A stretch of 64,000 nucleotides of DNA from Yersinia vastinensis (lineage in GTDB: Bacteria; Pseudomonadota; Gammaproteobacteria; Enterobacterales; Enterobacteriaceae): NCBI RefSeq assembly GCF_902726565.1, contig NZ_CACVAF010000001.1, forward strand, positions 1-64,000, given 5' to 3'. The position numbers and the translations under genes are program-made. The notes under the pieces are model-generated. The model did not search any database. It was given only the letters and a program-made list of their open reading frames with translations, and was not told the DNA's origin. Shown in pieces: positions 36,795 through 47,830 of the stretch; the stretch's first letter is position 1, and each line of letters opens with the position of its first letter.

Positions 36795-39263
36795 TTAATC
36801 TTCCGATTCATCCTCGGCCTCAGGGGCGGGTAACTGATTGTTGGTTTCCGCCGGCATACTGACGCTTTCGATTGTCAGCTTCACTTCCGGCGTCATCAAC
36901 GCACTCAGCATATTGTAAACTTCCAGCGTATGTTCCTGAATGGCATCACCGCTGTCGCTGATGTAGCCTTCCTCTCGCAAGGTGCCGACCAGTGTCGAGA
37001 ACACGGCTTTATCGAAGAATTCAGGTGCGTTAATCCCATGCAATACAGACAAACGCTGCGCCATAATCCGGCTTTCTTTTTCCAATGCACCACGGTTGAT
37101 ACTTGGGTTAGCACTGAGTAATGACAGTGTGATTGCGTAGCGTTGCAAGGTTTCACGCACACCAGCGGCCAGTAATTGCAGAGGACGAATACGGGCTGGG
37201 TTCAGCACCAATTCATCCCCTTTATCGCAAATCAGCTGCTGGCGAGCCAGTTCATCTATCAATGTATCCAAGGTTTGTGGCAACTGCTCCTTGCTGTAAT
37301 GCAGGAATAGTTCAGCTTTCAACATCGGATAAATCATACTGATTTGGCGCAATAATTCCGCGCGGGTAATGCGACGGTGGTACATCACCATACTGGCGAT
37401 CAGTGACGGTAACATCAGCAAGTGCTGGATATTATTGCGATAGTAAGTCATCAGCACGGCTTGTTCCCGTGGCAAGATGATAATGTCACCAATATTGTCT
37501 TTCTCCACCTCAAACTTATTCATATTCAAGGCGTGATTAAGTAGCTCTTCCGGTGTTTTATCCGGTACCGTGACATCTTTCGCATAAGGCGCATTGCGCA
37601 TCAGTTGCAGGTAGCACTCAAGTTGCTCCAACAGTTGCTCACGGGTTAGTGAACGCTGACGTGAAGCCAACAATGCGGTCGAACACAGGTTCATGGCATT
37701 TGCTGCCGCAGCATTGTTAATTCTGACCATAATCTTGCCAGCCAAATCATTTACTGCCGGAGTCAGCCAGCTCGGGCGCTGTGCTTCAATGGGGTCAATC
37801 GCATCCCGCCATTGCGGTACATTGGTGTTTAGATAAGTGGTCAGCGGGATTGGCTCACCAAAGTTGACATAGCCCTGACCCAGATTGCGCAACTTGCGCA
37901 GGCCACGCAACATCTGCAACAGGTTTTCTTTCTCTTTGGTGGCTCCTCGCAGCTCTTTGGCGTAAGTACCCACTTCCATCACATGCTCGTAGCCAATATA
38001 AATTGGCACCAGCGTGATGGGCCGCGAACCGCCACGTAACATGGCTTGAATCGTCATCGACAGCGTGCCGGTTTTCGGTTCTAGCAGGCGGCCGGTTCGT
38101 GAGCGCCCACCTTCAACAAAATACTCTACGGAATAGCCGCGGGTGAATAATTCGCCCAGATATTCGCGGAACACAGTTGAGTAGAGTTTGTTGCCTTTGA
38201 AGGTACGACGGATAAAGAATGCACCCAAACGGCGGAAAATCGGGCCGGCAGGCCAGAAGTTAAGGTTAATACCGGCAGCAATATGTGGCGGTACAAGCCC
38301 TTGATGATAAAGCACGTAAGAGAGCAGCAGGTAATCCATATGGCTACGATGGCAAGGCACATAGACTATCTCATGACCATCTTGCGCTAGCTGGCGTACG
38401 CGCTCTGCATTATGGACGTTAATACCCTGATACAAACGGTTCCACGTCCAGCTCAATACCCTGTCAGACAGACGCACGGCTTCATAAGAGAAGTCTGCGG
38501 CGATCTCTTCCATCAGCGTAATCGCATTTTGCTGCGCTTTCTCATGGGAGATTTTCTTGGTACGTGCTTCATCTGCCACGGCTTTTTCAATCGCCTTAGA
38601 AGCCAACAGCTTTTTGAAGAGGTCTTGGCGATCTGGCAAGCTCGGGCCGACAGCGGCCAGACGTTGGCGGGAGAAGTGCATCCGCGCCACGCGCGCCAGC
38701 TTATGGGCTATCGTCTTATCGGTGCCATGCTCACTGGCCATCCGGCGCAATGAAACTGTGGTCGAGAAACGCACAAAGCTATCGCGGCCCAGCCACAATA
38801 CGGCAAAGAATTTCTGCACACCATTCAGCACACGCAGATGCGGCGTACCATGGCCTTCACGCCCTGGCGAACGACCAAACATCACGGAAACCGGCAACAT
38901 TTGAATGTCCAGCTCCGGATTATTGCGGTGCAGATCTAGATAATCGTGGAACAGCTTGACCGACTCTTGCTTAGGTGCGTAATAACGAAAGACTCGAGGG
39001 CCATTATCGATAAACACATGACTCGGCAGTTGCACGCCATCGATTTCCAATGGAATCAATGGGTCGGGCAGATCCTGCGCCTGACACTGCGCTCGCAAAG
39101 TCAGCAAATCAGCCTTAGAATTGTAAGGCAAAACGTACAGAATAGGACGAGAAGGGTCTAACCCTAACTCAGTCACAGGATCTGCCGGAATAACCTTGCT
39201 TTTTACCAACAGTTTAAGTGGTAAATTCAGTAACTTATAATATATTTTACGCCAACCTGACAT
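36795..39263 (-). CDS. plsB: Glycerol-3-phosphate acyltransferase PlsB
   Basis: PlsB acylates position 1 of glycerol-3-phosphate from acyl-CoA or acyl-ACP at the inner membrane, starting phospholipid synthesis. It has 822 aa from [13 protein letters not shown], which fits the E. coli N-terminus (807 aa); the 26 codons upstream are also open but not conserved. The acyltransferase block with the HX4D catalytic motif reads [10 protein letters not shown], followed by [21 protein letters not shown] and [10 protein letters not shown]. It diverges from dgkA, another lipid gene, over a 126-nt shared promoter space. Confidence 0.97.
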   Translation of the reverse strand: MSGWRKIYYKLLNLPLKLLVKSKVIPADPVTELGLDPSRPILYVLPYNSKADLLTLRAQCQAQDLPDPLIPLEIDGVQLPSHVFIDNGPRVFRYYAPKQESVKLFHDYLDLHRNNPELDIQMLPVSVMFGRSPGREGHGTPHLRVLNGVQKFFAVLWLGRDSFVRFSTTVSLRRMASEHGTDKTIAHKLARVARMHFSRQRLAAVGPSLPDRQDLFKKLLASKAIEKAVADEARTKKISHEKAQQNAITLMEEIAADFSYEAVRLSDRVLSWTWNRLYQGINVHNAERVRQLAQDGHEIVYVPCHRSHMDYLLLSYVLYHQGLVPPHIAAGINLNFWPAGPIFRRLGAFFIRRTFKGNKLYSTVFREYLGELFTRGYSVEYFVEGGRSRTGRLLEPKTGTLSMTIQAMLRGGSRPITLVPIYIGYEHVMEVGTYAKELRGATKEKENLLQMLRGLRKLRNLGQGYVNFGEPIPLTTYLNTNVPQWRDAIDPIEAQRPSWLTPAVNDLAGKIMVRINNAAAANAMNLCSTALLASRQRSLTREQLLEQLECYLQLMRNAPYAKDVTVPDKTPEELLNHALNMNKFEVEKDNIGDIIILPREQAVLMTYYRNNIQHLLMLPSLIASMVMYHRRITRAELLRQISMIYPMLKAELFLHYSKEQLPQTLDTLIDELARQQLICDKGDELVLNPARIRPLQLLAAGVRETLQRYAITLSLLSANPSINRGALEKESRIMAQRLSVLHGINAPEFFDKAVFSTLVGTLREEGYISDSGDAIQEHTLEVYNMLSALMTPEVKLTIESVSMPAETNNQLPAPEAEDESED

Positions 39264-39389
39264 AACTACATGAAGCCTCTTGTTAGCAATTCGTCGCAAG
39301 GATACCAGAAACTGGTTTTGAGATCTGTGGTGATAAGACAACAGAAAGCGGCAAAGATCATCATTAACTTAAGATAAAGGCAATAAAAC

Positions 39390-39758
39390 ATGGCGAATCA
39401 ATCAACAGGGCTTACCCGAATCTATAAAGCGGCCGGTTATTCGATGAAAGGCCTCAGTGCTGCCTGGAAAAACGAAGCCGCATTTCGCCAAGAATCAGTA
39501 GCTGCCATCGCCGCTATCATACTGGCCTTCTGGCTAGATGTAGATGCTTTAGCGCGCATTTTATTGATTGGCAGTGTCGCGTTAGTGATCATTATTGAAG
39601 TCATTAATAGTGCCATTGAAGCAGTAGTTGATCGCATCGGCAGTGAATTCCATGAACTTTCAGGCCGTGCCAAAGATATGGGGTCTGCCGCTGTGTTTCT
39701 CGCTATCCTGCTGGCGCTTTTTATCTGGATAACGGTGCTCTGGCAACATGTGGGCTAG
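39390..39758 (+). CDS. dgkA: Diacylglycerol kinase DgkA
   Basis: DgkA phosphorylates diacylglycerol to phosphatidic acid in the inner membrane, recycling the lipid left by osmoregulated glucan synthesis. It has 122 aa, the same length as E. coli, with an amphipathic N-terminal helix and three membrane segments. The catalytic and metal residues lie in NEAAFRQE and in EVINSAIEAVVDRIGSE. It diverges from plsB and precedes lexA. Confidence 0.97.
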   Translation: MANQSTGLTRIYKAAGYSMKGLSAAWKNEAAFRQESVAAIAAIILAFWLDVDALARILLIGSVALVIIIEVINSAIEAVVDRIGSEFHELSGRAKDMGSAAVFLAILLALFIWITVLWQHVG

Positions 39759-39866
39759 TTGCGTGGCTGAAATATCGTGGCTTTGGGCACGGTGAGCAAC
39801 ACAATAAAAATAAGCTGTGATTAATCCCTGTTTTTATTCACTCTTTGGTTCCCAATACAGGCTTAC

Positions 39867-39903
39867 CTGTATATACTCACAGCAAGACTGTATAAACAAA
39901 CAG
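39867..39903 (+). promoter_or_regulatory. Two LexA (SOS) boxes before lexA
   Basis: CTGTATATACTCACAG (39867-39882) and CTGTATAAACAAACAG (39888-39903) both keep the CTG-N10-CAG frame of the SOS box. They sit directly upstream of the lexA ribosome site, as the double box does in E. coli. LexA thus represses its own gene until RecA-driven cleavage. Confidence 0.9.
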
Positions 39904-39911
39904 GGGGCGAA

Positions 39912-40520
39912 ATGAAAGCACTTACGACCAGACAGCAAGAGGTTTATGACCTGGTGCGCGATCACCTATCGCAAACTGGCATGCCGCCGACCCGTGCCGA
40001 AATTGCGCAGCGTCTGGGATTCCGCTCTCCTAACGCCGCTGAAGAGCATTTAAAAGCATTGGCCCGCAAGGGTGTTATTGAGATTGTTTCTGGCGCTTCC
40101 CGCGGTATTCGTTTACTGATGGAAGAAGAAGATGGCCTACCGTTGATTGGCCGAGTTGCAGCAGGTGAACCCTTGCTGGCACAGCAACATATTGAAGGGC
40201 ACTACAAAGTCGATCCTTCCATGTTTAAGCCAAGCGCAGATTTCCTACTGCGGGTTAATGGGATGTCGATGAGAGATATCGGTATTCTGGATGGTGACCT
40301 ACTGGCGGTGCATAAAACACAAGATGTGCGTAACGGACAAGTGGTTGTCGCGCGAATTGACGATGAAGTCACAGTAAAACGCTTGAAAAAACAAGGTAAT
40401 ATTGTGCAACTTCTTCCTGAAAATAGCGAGTTCCAGCCGATTATTGTCGATTTGCGTGAACAAAGTTTCACTATTGAAGGACTGGCCGTTGGTGTCATCC
40501 GCAATGGCGACTGGATCTGA
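39912..40520 (+). CDS. lexA: SOS repressor LexA
   Basis: LexA represses SOS genes and cuts itself when RecA filaments form on damaged DNA. The protein has 202 aa, the same as E. coli. The N-terminal winged helix is at residues 1-70 ([20 protein letters not shown]). The cleavage site Ala-Gly is in GRVAAGEP near residues 84-85. The catalytic serine lies in [11 protein letters not shown] (about 119) and the lysine in [16 protein letters not shown] (about 156). No dinF follows, unlike E. coli. Confidence 0.98.
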   Translation: MKALTTRQQEVYDLVRDHLSQTGMPPTRAEIAQRLGFRSPNAAEEHLKALARKGVIEIVSGASRGIRLLMEEEDGLPLIGRVAAGEPLLAQQHIEGHYKVDPSMFKPSADFLLRVNGMSMRDIGILDGDLLAVHKTQDVRNGQVVVARIDDEVTVKRLKKQGNIVQLLPENSEFQPIIVDLREQSFTIEGLAVGVIRNGDWI

Positions 40521-40535
40521 TTCTAGTTGTTGATG

Positions 40536-40565
40536 TATACCCTCTTTACTTAGAGGGTATATTGT
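40536..40565 (+). terminator. lexA terminator
   Basis: A perfect 10-bp stem, TATACCCTCT/AGAGGGTATA, with a 6-nt loop lies 15 nt after lexA; the following T content is modest. The rest of the 346-nt space to yjbJ is AT-rich. It contains TGCTATAGT at 40726-40734, an extended -10 that would suit a sigma-S promoter for yjbJ. I see nothing else there. Confidence 0.7.
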
Positions 40566-40866
40566 TCATATAACCTTCTGTTCTGTTAATTCACTTTATA
40601 TTGAGAACAATCCGATAATACGTGATTACCTGCTGTTTTAACTGAATATAATATGGTTTCGTTATTCAATTATGGTCCTCATTACGACCAGTAACATTGG
40701 TTTTCCTTCAGTTATTAATATCCTCTGCTATAGTTATTTATACGGTAAATAAAACAATCATGCTTAATTTAAATTAAGACTGTGAGTGACTAATTTAAGC
40801 AAAGATTGGTTTTATAAAGAATGTTTATCGTACCTAATTAACTTATTCCAAGATAGCGGAGTTATT

Positions 40867-41076
40867 ATGAATAAAGATCAAGCTGACGGTAACTGGAAGC
40901 AGTTCAAAGGAAAAATTAAAGAGAAATGGGGCAAACTGACTGACGATGACCTAACCGTTATTGAAGGTAAGCGCGACCAACTAGTAGGTAAGATCCAAGA
41001 GAAATACGGCTATCAGAAAGAGCAAGCCGAGAAAGAAGTGAAAGCTTGGGAAGACCACAGCAAATACCGCTGGTAA
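40867..41076 (+). CDS. yjbJ: CsbD-family stress protein YjbJ
   Basis: A small hydrophilic protein of 69 aa in the CsbD family, abundant in stationary phase in E. coli; its function is unknown. The family pattern is clear: NWKQFKGKIKEKWGKLTDDD and then GKIQEKYGYQKEQAEKEV. The ATG behind GCGGAG gives the normal family length; the open frame 81 nt upstream does not look like part of it. A possible sigma-S promoter lies about 130 nt upstream. Confidence 0.93.
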   Translation: MNKDQADGNWKQFKGKIKEKWGKLTDDDLTVIEGKRDQLVGKIQEKYGYQKEQAEKEVKAWEDHSKYRW

Positions 41077-41336
41077 CAGCCTTAAAAAGGAATTTAATTG
41101 ATGTCGATATAAATTATATTGGGTCTCTCATTTCATAGAATATACGTTATTACATAGTGATATTAATAATGAAAATATTCTATTTAGTCCTAATCTAATA
41201 TCGATAAGACACAAGGAAGTGTCCTGTGGTAGCTTCTATTTATTATCATGGCAGTGTTCTTTAACGCATATTCTAATTCAACCTATTACTGTATTATTAC
41301 TATATTGATAACGGGCTGACCCTTATCGCCAGATAT

Positions 41337-41846
41337 TTATTTTTTTTTCATCACAATAGAATGGTCATGATCACAATGATCGTGGCTTTCACATGCTTCA
41401 ACTTCCCCGCATTTAGTGCATAAGCCATGGGCTTCCACCACGCTATGGCGCAATGTAAAACCAGACTGTTTTGCTAACTGTGCCAGTGCTTCTTCAATAC
41501 CTACAGTCGGGCGTTCAGTCACAATCTTGCAGCGATCACAGATAAAGAGTGCGGAGGTATGAGTTGGCTCTTCAAAATGATGGCACAACACATAGCTGTT
41601 AGCTGACTCTACTCGGTGAATAAACCCTTGTTCGAGCAAAAAATCTAATGCGCGGTAGACCGTTGGCGGTTTAGCTTGCGGCTCGGAAACACGGAGCAAG
41701 TCTAACAAATCATAAGCGCTGATTGCGCCGGGCTGTTGCGCCATGAGGCGTAAGACTTCAAGACGTTGCGGTGTCAGCCGGACGTTACGTTGTTGGCACA
41801 GGCTCTCAGCCTGAGCAAGCAGCTTTTCCTGGTTGGTTGAGTTCAT
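41337..41846 (-). CDS. zur: Zinc uptake regulator Zur
   Basis: Zur is a Fur-family repressor that, with zinc bound, shuts off zinc import genes. It has 169 aa from the ATG giving MNSTNQEKLLAQAE (E. coli 171); the frame stays open upstream but is not conserved. The winged helix is at about 20-90 (LTPQRLEVLRLMAQ; KPPTVYRALDFLLEQGF). Structural zinc cysteines lie in ICDRC and LCTKCGEVEAC, with a His-rich tail. It diverges from dusA. The 260 nt between yjbJ and zur (41077-41336) show no gene. Confidence 0.96.
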   Translation of the reverse strand: MNSTNQEKLLAQAESLCQQRNVRLTPQRLEVLRLMAQQPGAISAYDLLDLLRVSEPQAKPPTVYRALDFLLEQGFIHRVESANSYVLCHHFEEPTHTSALFICDRCKIVTERPTVGIEEALAQLAKQSGFTLRHSVVEAHGLCTKCGEVEACESHDHCDHDHSIVMKKK

Positions 41847-42108
41847 GGTTTCATCCCGCAGCGTTTGAATGGAACAGATTTTATCATATTTACGGTTAAT
41901 CGCCGATAGATGAAAAAGTGCGAAGCCGTGGAGTGTCACAATTTTGGTAACGTACAGTAAAATATCCCTTTTTATAGCACAGCTATCCCCCACGCGGTCA
42001 TCGTCAGGTTCTATGGTATAATCACGCATTCCATCCCTTTGTCTTGCGTATTTAATGCGCAAGGAAAATGGGTAATTGATGCAGTAATAACCGATGAAAT
42101 CACAGTAA

Positions 42109-43140
42109 ATGCACGAAGCTCAGACTTTTTCCAGCACTCAGGTAGATATGCCCAAATACCCCCTACAACGTTTTTCCGTCGCGCCGATGCTCGATTGGAC
42201 AGACCGCCATTGCCGCTATTTCCATCGTTTGTTAACTAAGCAGACGTTGCTCTATACCGAAATGGTTACTACAGGTGCGATTATCCATGGCAAAGCAGAC
42301 TATCTGGCTTATAGCGAGCAAGATCATCCCGTCGCGTTACAGCTTGGGGGCAGTGATCCACAAGCGCTAGCACATTGCGCTAAATTGGCGGAGCTTCGTG
42401 GATACAATGAAATTAATCTGAATGTCGGCTGCCCTTCTGATCGGGTACAAAATGGGCGTTTTGGCGCTTGTCTAATGGCTGAGGCAGATCTGGTTGCTGA
42501 TTGTATTAAAGCCATGCGTGATGTGGTTTCTATTCCTGTCACGGTGAAAACCCGTATTGGGATTGACGAATTAGATAGCTACGAGTTCTTGTGTGAATTC
42601 GTGCAGACTGTCGCAGAACGTGGTGAATGTGATATTTTCACGATCCATGCCCGTAAAGCCTGGCTTTCAGGATTAAGCCCAAAAGAAAATCGCGAAGTTC
42701 CTCCTCTGGATTATGAGCGGGTTTATCAGCTTAAACGTGATTTTCCGGCACTGACTATCGCTATTAATGGCGGTGTCAAAACCTTGGCTGAGGCTAAAGA
42801 CCATCTTAAGCATCTCGATGGTGTGATGATGGGGCGTGAAGCCTATCAAAACCCCAGTATTTTAACGCAAGTGGACCGCGAACTGTTTGATCCAAATGCA
42901 CCAGTGGTCGACAGTGTTAAAGCTATAGAAGCGCTTTATCCTTATATTGAACAGGAGCTGTCGCGTGGCGCTTATTTGGGCCATATCACTCGGCATATCC
43001 TTGGTATTTTCCAAGGGATCCCCGGTGCGCGCCAGTGGCGCCGTTATTTGAGTGAAAATGCGCATAAGCCCGGAGCTGATGTTTCCGTGGTAGAAAAGGC
43101 GCTAGCTCTAGTGACCCGCCCACAGCATAATTCGTTGTAG
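42109..43140 (+). CDS. dusA: tRNA-dihydrouridine(20/20a) synthase DusA
   Basis: DusA reduces uridine 20 and 20a in the D-loop of tRNAs, using FMN and NADPH. It has 343 aa. The TIM barrel starts with [16 protein letters not shown]; the catalytic cysteine is in [14 protein letters not shown]; and FMN phosphate contacts lie in INGGVKT and [10 protein letters not shown]. The first ATG is used because related Yersinia proteins begin MHxAQTF; an ATG 39 nt later (MPKYPLQ) is possible. The 5' end of dusA is a known integration site of some mobile elements, but here it is unoccupied. Confidence 0.96.
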   Translation: MHEAQTFSSTQVDMPKYPLQRFSVAPMLDWTDRHCRYFHRLLTKQTLLYTEMVTTGAIIHGKADYLAYSEQDHPVALQLGGSDPQALAHCAKLAELRGYNEINLNVGCPSDRVQNGRFGACLMAEADLVADCIKAMRDVVSIPVTVKTRIGIDELDSYEFLCEFVQTVAERGECDIFTIHARKAWLSGLSPKENREVPPLDYERVYQLKRDFPALTIAINGGVKTLAEAKDHLKHLDGVMMGREAYQNPSILTQVDRELFDPNAPVVDSVKAIEALYPYIEQELSRGAYLGHITRHILGIFQGIPGARQWRRYLSENAHKPGADVSVVEKALALVTRPQHNSL

Positions 43141-43174
43141 GAAATCCCACTATAAGTTAGTCAATTTGACCACG

Positions 43175-43212
43175 CCTGCCAGTTTTCTGGCAGGTTGTGT
43201 TTTATTTATACC
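43175..43212 (+). terminator. dusA terminator
   Basis: CCTGCCAG/CTGGCAGG with a 4-nt T loop is followed by TTGTGTTTTATTT. It lies 34 nt after dusA. Confidence 0.85.
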
Positions 43213-43245
43213 CTTTAAATTCAATATGTTAATCTTATTTTCAGG

Positions 43246-43262
43246 TTGGCACGTTTCTTGTA
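43246..43262 (+). promoter_or_regulatory. Sigma-54 promoter of pspG
   Basis: TTGGCACGTTTCTTGTA matches the sigma-54 consensus TTGGCACG-N4-TTGCW except for one base in the -12 element. It lies about 190 nt before pspG. In E. coli pspG is driven by sigma-54 with PspF and a similar element. Sites for PspF would be upstream and were not identified. Confidence 0.8.
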
Positions 43263-43452
43263 ATACTCCTAATAAACCCCCTGTTTGTATCCAACATAAT
43301 TCAGTTGCAGGAAGGCGGCCAGCGAGATAATCCCGATGAGCATACCGTGGTAAGCGATGCGGATTATTGAGAGACGCCAACACACATACAGCTTGAAGTA
43401 TGGTGGGGATAGATTTTATGCATGGGAACAAACAATGATTAAGGAGCCAGCC

Positions 43453-43671
43453 ATGTTCGAAATTCTCTTTGTGATCGGCTTTTTTATTATGCTGATGGTG
43501 ACCGGTGTTTCTCTGTTGGGCATATTCGCCGCTTTAATGGTTGCCGCTGCTTTTATGATGCTAGGTGGGTTATTTGTGATGATGATTAAGTTATTGCCAT
43601 GGTTGATATTGGCGGTGGTCATTGTCTGGATCTGGCGTTCAATGCAAAAACCAGTTGTAAGACGTTACTGA
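43453..43671 (+). CDS. pspG: Phage shock protein G
   Basis: PspG is a small inner-membrane effector of the phage-shock response, which protects the proton-motive force when secretins or other insults damage the membrane. It has 72 aa (E. coli 80) with two membrane segments separated by a short turn (about 3-48 and 52-66). The N-terminus MFEILFVIGFFIMLMVTGVS matches the family. The chosen ATG drops 32 open but non-conserved codons upstream. The sigma-54 promoter above supports the call. Confidence 0.94.
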   Translation: MFEILFVIGFFIMLMVTGVSLLGIFAALMVAAAFMMLGGLFVMMIKLLPWLILAVVIVWIWRSMQKPVVRRY

Positions 43672-43912
43672 TTATTTTGTTTTCTTGCGGGAGTGATCAC
43701 AGGCTGAAAGTTTAGTCAGGACAATTGTCGAGAAAACGTATTTTTTCCCGAATCAGCTTGCTAGGATGCTAGCCGATACGATTTGGTATCACATTTTCAT
43801 CCCTGCCAGAGGTGAAAATAGCCGTATAAACGGCAATGTCATCTAAGTGAATATGCCTCTGACAGAATACTCTGCTATACCCCTACATGTGCATCAAAGA
43901 AAGCGTTAAAAC

Positions 43913-43943
43913 AAAAGGCTCCTTATCGGAGCCTTTTGTTTTT
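43913..43943 (-). terminator. Terminator between pspG and qor
   Basis: AAAAGGCTCC/GGAGCCTTTT with a 5-nt loop forms a symmetric 10-bp stem with A and T runs on both sides. It can terminate qor on the minus strand and pspG on the plus strand. The space 43672-43912 shows no gene. Confidence 0.85.
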
Positions 43944-43967
43944 TATCAATATTGCTGAGGCGGTGGT

Positions 43968-44951
43968 TTATGGGATCAGCAAACTGGAGCCAGTTGTCTG
44001 GCGGCTTTCTAATATTTCATGGGCGCGGCGCGCATCTCGCAGAGGGAATTGCTGGGCTTTTGCGACATCGACCTTAATCGCACCACTGGCTATTAATGAA
44101 AACAGCTCATGGCTGGCACTTTCCAGCTCTTGTCGATTAGTGACATAAGCATTCAGCGAGGGACGGGTCACATACAACGCGCCTTTTTGGTTCAGAATTG
44201 CAAGATCAACCCCAGTAACCGGACCTGAAGCATTACCGAAACTGACCATTAATCCCCGGCGTTTTAGGCTATTGAGTGAATCTTGCCATGTGCTTTTCCC
44301 AACCGAGTCATACACTACACCCACCTTTTCGCCATGGGTCAGTTCAGCGACGCGTTCAGCGATATTTTCCGTGCGATAGTTAATGGTAGCCCAAGCCCCA
44401 TTAGCTTTTGCCAATTCGGCTTTTTCATCAGAGCCAACAGTGCCAATTAGCTTCGCGCCAAGCGCTTTTGCCCACTGACAGGCAATCAGCCCAACGCCGC
44501 CTGCTGCCGCATGGAATAAAAACACTTCGCCAGGCTTGATTTCATGGGTTTGACGTAATAAATATTGGACGGTCAATCCCTTAAGGAATGAAGCTGCTGC
44601 TTGTTCGAAGGAGATGGCCTCAGGGAGCAACGCAATTTTTTCTGCGGCGACATTATGAACTTCGCTGTATGCGCCAAGTGCTGATTGGGCATAAACCACT
44701 CGGTCACCGACCTTTATTGTATTCACCGATGAGCCGACTTTGGTGACAATGCCCGCGGCTTCAGTCCCAAGCCCGCTTGGGAAATGAGGTGGTGGATATA
44801 GGCCGCTGCGGATGTAAGTATCGATGTAGTTGATACCGATAGCTTTGTTTTCGACTTGAACTTCATGTGCCGCGGGATCCACTGGCGTAAGGTCAAGGTA
44901 TTGCAGCACTTCTGGCCCGCCAGTGGTGCTAAATTGAATGTGCTTTGCCAT
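43968..44951 (-). CDS. qor: NADPH-dependent quinone oxidoreductase
   Basis: A zeta-crystallin-like quinone reductase of the medium-chain dehydrogenase family that uses NADPH and lacks catalytic zinc. It has 327 aa, the same as E. coli Qor. The N-terminal GroES-like domain contains NYIDTYIRSGLYPPP and GLGTEAAGIV. The nucleotide-binding motif reads HAAAGGVGLIACQWAKALGA. The C-terminus AHEILESRQTTGSSLLIP is typical. It diverges from dnaB. Confidence 0.97.
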   Translation of the reverse strand: MAKHIQFSTTGGPEVLQYLDLTPVDPAAHEVQVENKAIGINYIDTYIRSGLYPPPHFPSGLGTEAAGIVTKVGSSVNTIKVGDRVVYAQSALGAYSEVHNVAAEKIALLPEAISFEQAAASFLKGLTVQYLLRQTHEIKPGEVFLFHAAAGGVGLIACQWAKALGAKLIGTVGSDEKAELAKANGAWATINYRTENIAERVAELTHGEKVGVVYDSVGKSTWQDSLNSLKRRGLMVSFGNASGPVTGVDLAILNQKGALYVTRPSLNAYVTNRQELESASHELFSLIASGAIKVDVAKAQQFPLRDARRAHEILESRQTTGSSLLIP

Positions 44952-45135
44952 GTTAGCTCCTTCGCAATTGGTGTATTTTGACTCTACAGCGTTCTACTCG
45001 GAGGGCCAAGATTTTGCTAATACCGATAAGTAATAGGGAATTCCTCATTACCCTTCCGATATCATCGCGTATACTGGGCCACACTATTTTTATTCATCAT
45101 TTTCCTCTTCGTAACAAAGGTAAAGAACACTTTTC

Positions 45136-46542
45136 ATGGCCGCGAAAAAACCAACCAACAGTATGACAGAGCCACGAGACCGCCAGATGGAAGGGCTGAA
45201 ACTCCCGCCTCATTCGCTGGAGGCAGAGCAGTCCGTGTTGGGCGGTTTGATGCTGGATAATGAACGTTGGGATAACGTGTCAGAGCGTGTTGCCAGCAAT
45301 GACTTTTTCAGTCGCCCACATCGGCGGATCTTTACTGAAATGCAGCGTTTGCTGGAAAACAGCAAGCCGATCGATTTGATCACCTTGTCTGAATCACTAG
45401 AACAAAAGGGCGATTTGGAGTCGGTAGGTGGTTTTGCTTATCTTGCTGAATTATCAAAAAACACGCCAAGTGCCGCGAATATCGGTGCTTATGCTGATAT
45501 CGTGCGCGAACGTGCAGTTGTGCGAGAGATGATCTCTGTTGCTAACGAGATAGCAGATGCCGGTTATGATCCTCAAGGTCGCAGCAGTGAAGATCTGCTT
45601 GATCTCGCGGAATCCAAAGTCTTCCAGATAGCAGAAAGCCGGGCCAATAAAGATGAAGGCCCAAAAAGTGTCGATCAAATCCTCGAAGCGACAGTGGCAC
45701 GTATTGAGCAGCTTTATCAGCGGCCACATGATGGTGTTACCGGTGTATCAACCGGATTTGTTGATTTGGATAAAAAGACCGCAGGATTGCAGAAATCAGA
45801 TTTGATCATTGTGGCAGCGCGCCCATCGATGGGTAAAACTACCTTTGCGATGAACTTATGCGAAAACGCCGCGATGATGCAGGAAAAACCGGTATTAATC
45901 TTCAGTTTGGAGATGCCTGGCGATCAGATAATGATGCGTATGCTGGCCTCTTTGTCACATGTCGACCAAACTCGCATCCGTACCGGCCAACTAGATGATG
46001 AGGATTGGGCGCGGATCTCCAGCACCATGGGCATATTGATGGAAAAGCGCAATATGTACATCGATGACTCCTCTGGTCTAACACCGACTGAGGTGCGCTC
46101 TCGTGCGCGGCGTATTTTCCGTGAGCATGGTGGTTTGAGTCTGATAATGATCGACTACCTGCAATTGATGCGGGTGCCGTCACTGTCGGATAACCGCACA
46201 TTGGAAATCGCTGAAATTTCACGCTCCCTGAAAGCCTTAGCCAAAGAGCTACAAGTACCCGTAGTGGCGCTGTCGCAGCTTAACCGTAGCTTGGAACAAC
46301 GTGCTGATAAACGGCCAGTAAACTCCGACTTACGTGAGTCCGGTTCTATTGAGCAGGATGCCGATTTGATCATGTTTATTTACCGTGATGAGGTTTATCA
46401 CGAGAACAGTGATGAAAAAGGGATCGCACAGATTATTTTGGGTAAACAGCGTAACGGCCCGATCGGTTCTGTTCGGCTGAAATTTAATGGTCAATGGTCG
46501 CGCTTTGATAACTACGCTGGCCCGCAATACGACGACGAATAG
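45136..46542 (+). CDS. dnaB: Replicative DNA helicase DnaB
   Basis: DnaB is the hexameric 5'-3' helicase that unwinds DNA at the replication fork and recruits primase. It has 468 aa (E. coli 471). The N-terminal domain begins LPPHSLEAEQSVLGGLMLDN. The RecA-like motor has Walker A ARPSMGKTTFAMN near residue 230, Walker B LIMIDYLQLM, and the DLRESGSIEQDADLIMFIYR block. No intein is present. It is followed by alr, as in E. coli. Confidence 0.98.
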   Translation: MAAKKPTNSMTEPRDRQMEGLKLPPHSLEAEQSVLGGLMLDNERWDNVSERVASNDFFSRPHRRIFTEMQRLLENSKPIDLITLSESLEQKGDLESVGGFAYLAELSKNTPSAANIGAYADIVRERAVVREMISVANEIADAGYDPQGRSSEDLLDLAESKVFQIAESRANKDEGPKSVDQILEATVARIEQLYQRPHDGVTGVSTGFVDLDKKTAGLQKSDLIIVAARPSMGKTTFAMNLCENAAMMQEKPVLIFSLEMPGDQIMMRMLASLSHVDQTRIRTGQLDDEDWARISSTMGILMEKRNMYIDDSSGLTPTEVRSRARRIFREHGGLSLIMIDYLQLMRVPSLSDNRTLEIAEISRSLKALAKELQVPVVALSQLNRSLEQRADKRPVNSDLRESGSIEQDADLIMFIYRDEVYHENSDEKGIAQIILGKQRNGPIGSVRLKFNGQWSRFDNYAGPQYDDE

Positions 46543-46634
46543 CGAGTAATAAATATATATCCCCTTCGAATGTGATGTTGCCCTGCGGTAACGCCACTGT
46601 CTTTGGGTATAAAATTGATAATTAAGGATAAGAA

Positions 46635-47714
46635 ATGAAAGCGGCAACAGCAGTAATCGACCGCCGCGCTCTGCGACATAATTTGCAACAGGTACGGCGC
46701 ATCGCGCCGCAAAGCCGCCTGATTGCTGTTGTGAAAGCAAACGCTTATGGCCACGGGTTATTAGAAACAGCGCATACCTTGCAGGATGCTGATTGCTACG
46801 GTGTCGCGCGGATCGGTGAAGCGCTGATGTTGCGATCTGGCGGGGTAGTCAAACCCATCTTGTTATTAGAAGGGTTCTTTGCCGCAGAAGATTTGCCCAT
46901 TCTGGTCGCTAACCGCATAGAAACAGCGGTGCATAGCATCGAGCAACTCGAAGCGCTGGAAGCTGCCAATCTCTCCGCGCCGATTAATGTCTGGATGAAA
47001 CTGGACACAGGCATGCATCGTCTAGGTGTTCGTCCGGAACAGGCGGAGGCTTTTTATCAGCGTTTAAGTGCATGCCGCAATGTTATCCAGCCGGTCAATA
47101 TCATGAGCCACTTTAGTCGTGCAGATGAGCCACAAGTGGATACCACTCGCCAACAACTCAGTTGTTTCGATACTTTCGCGAAAGACAAACCCGGCAAGCA
47201 ATCTATTGCGGCTTCTGGCGGCATTTTGCTGTGGCCCGAAGCTCACCGCGATTGGGTTCGTCCTGGCATCATATTGTATGGTGTTTCTCCTATGGATGAG
47301 CCTTATGGTAGCCATTTTGATCTGCGGCCAGCAATGGCGCTGAAGACCAGCCTGATTGCGGTTCGTGAACATAAAGCCGGTGAGCCAGTAGGCTATGGCG
47401 GTACTTGGGTGAGTGAGCGGGATACCCGTTTGGGGGTGGTCGCTATTGGTTATGGTGACGGCTATCCACGCAGTGCTCCTTCGGGGACACCTATGTGGCT
47501 CAATGGTCGTGAAGTTGGCATTGTTGGCCGGGTCTCGATGGATATGATTTCAGTCGATTTAGGGCCAGATGCCACGGATAAAGTCGGTGACGAAGTGTTG
47601 CTATGGGGCGCTGAATTACCCGTTGAAAAAATCGCGGCCCGTACCGGTATCAGTGCTTACGAATTGATTACTAAGCTGACCTCCCGTGTAGCGATGGAAT
47701 ATATTGGGGAATAA
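46635..47714 (+). CDS. alr: Alanine racemase Alr
   Basis: Alr makes D-alanine for peptidoglycan using pyridoxal phosphate. It has 359 aa, the same as E. coli. The PLP-binding lysine is in [10 protein letters not shown] (Lys34), and the second catalytic base Tyr lies in PVGYGGTWV near residue 255. It lies 92 nt after dnaB and could be cotranscribed. AAGGATAAGAA precedes the ATG. Confidence 0.97.
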   Translation: MKAATAVIDRRALRHNLQQVRRIAPQSRLIAVVKANAYGHGLLETAHTLQDADCYGVARIGEALMLRSGGVVKPILLLEGFFAAEDLPILVANRIETAVHSIEQLEALEAANLSAPINVWMKLDTGMHRLGVRPEQAEAFYQRLSACRNVIQPVNIMSHFSRADEPQVDTTRQQLSCFDTFAKDKPGKQSIAASGGILLWPEAHRDWVRPGIILYGVSPMDEPYGSHFDLRPAMALKTSLIAVREHKAGEPVGYGGTWVSERDTRLGVVAIGYGDGYPRSAPSGTPMWLNGREVGIVGRVSMDMISVDLGPDATDKVGDEVLLWGAELPVEKIAARTGISAYELITKLTSRVAMEYIGE

Positions 47715-47830
47715 GGTAAGCTGCATAAGTAACCCATTTTCATCTACTCGCCGTACTGCAATTGTCAACCGTTGGCAATTCGGAGTATTCAGGGTATAGA
47801 CAATTATTATCAATTTAGGAGTGCAGTGCC

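Noticed and set aside
47715-47830. TyrR box upstream of tyrB
   Set aside because: No convincing TGTAAA-N6-TTTACA match is present in the short space.
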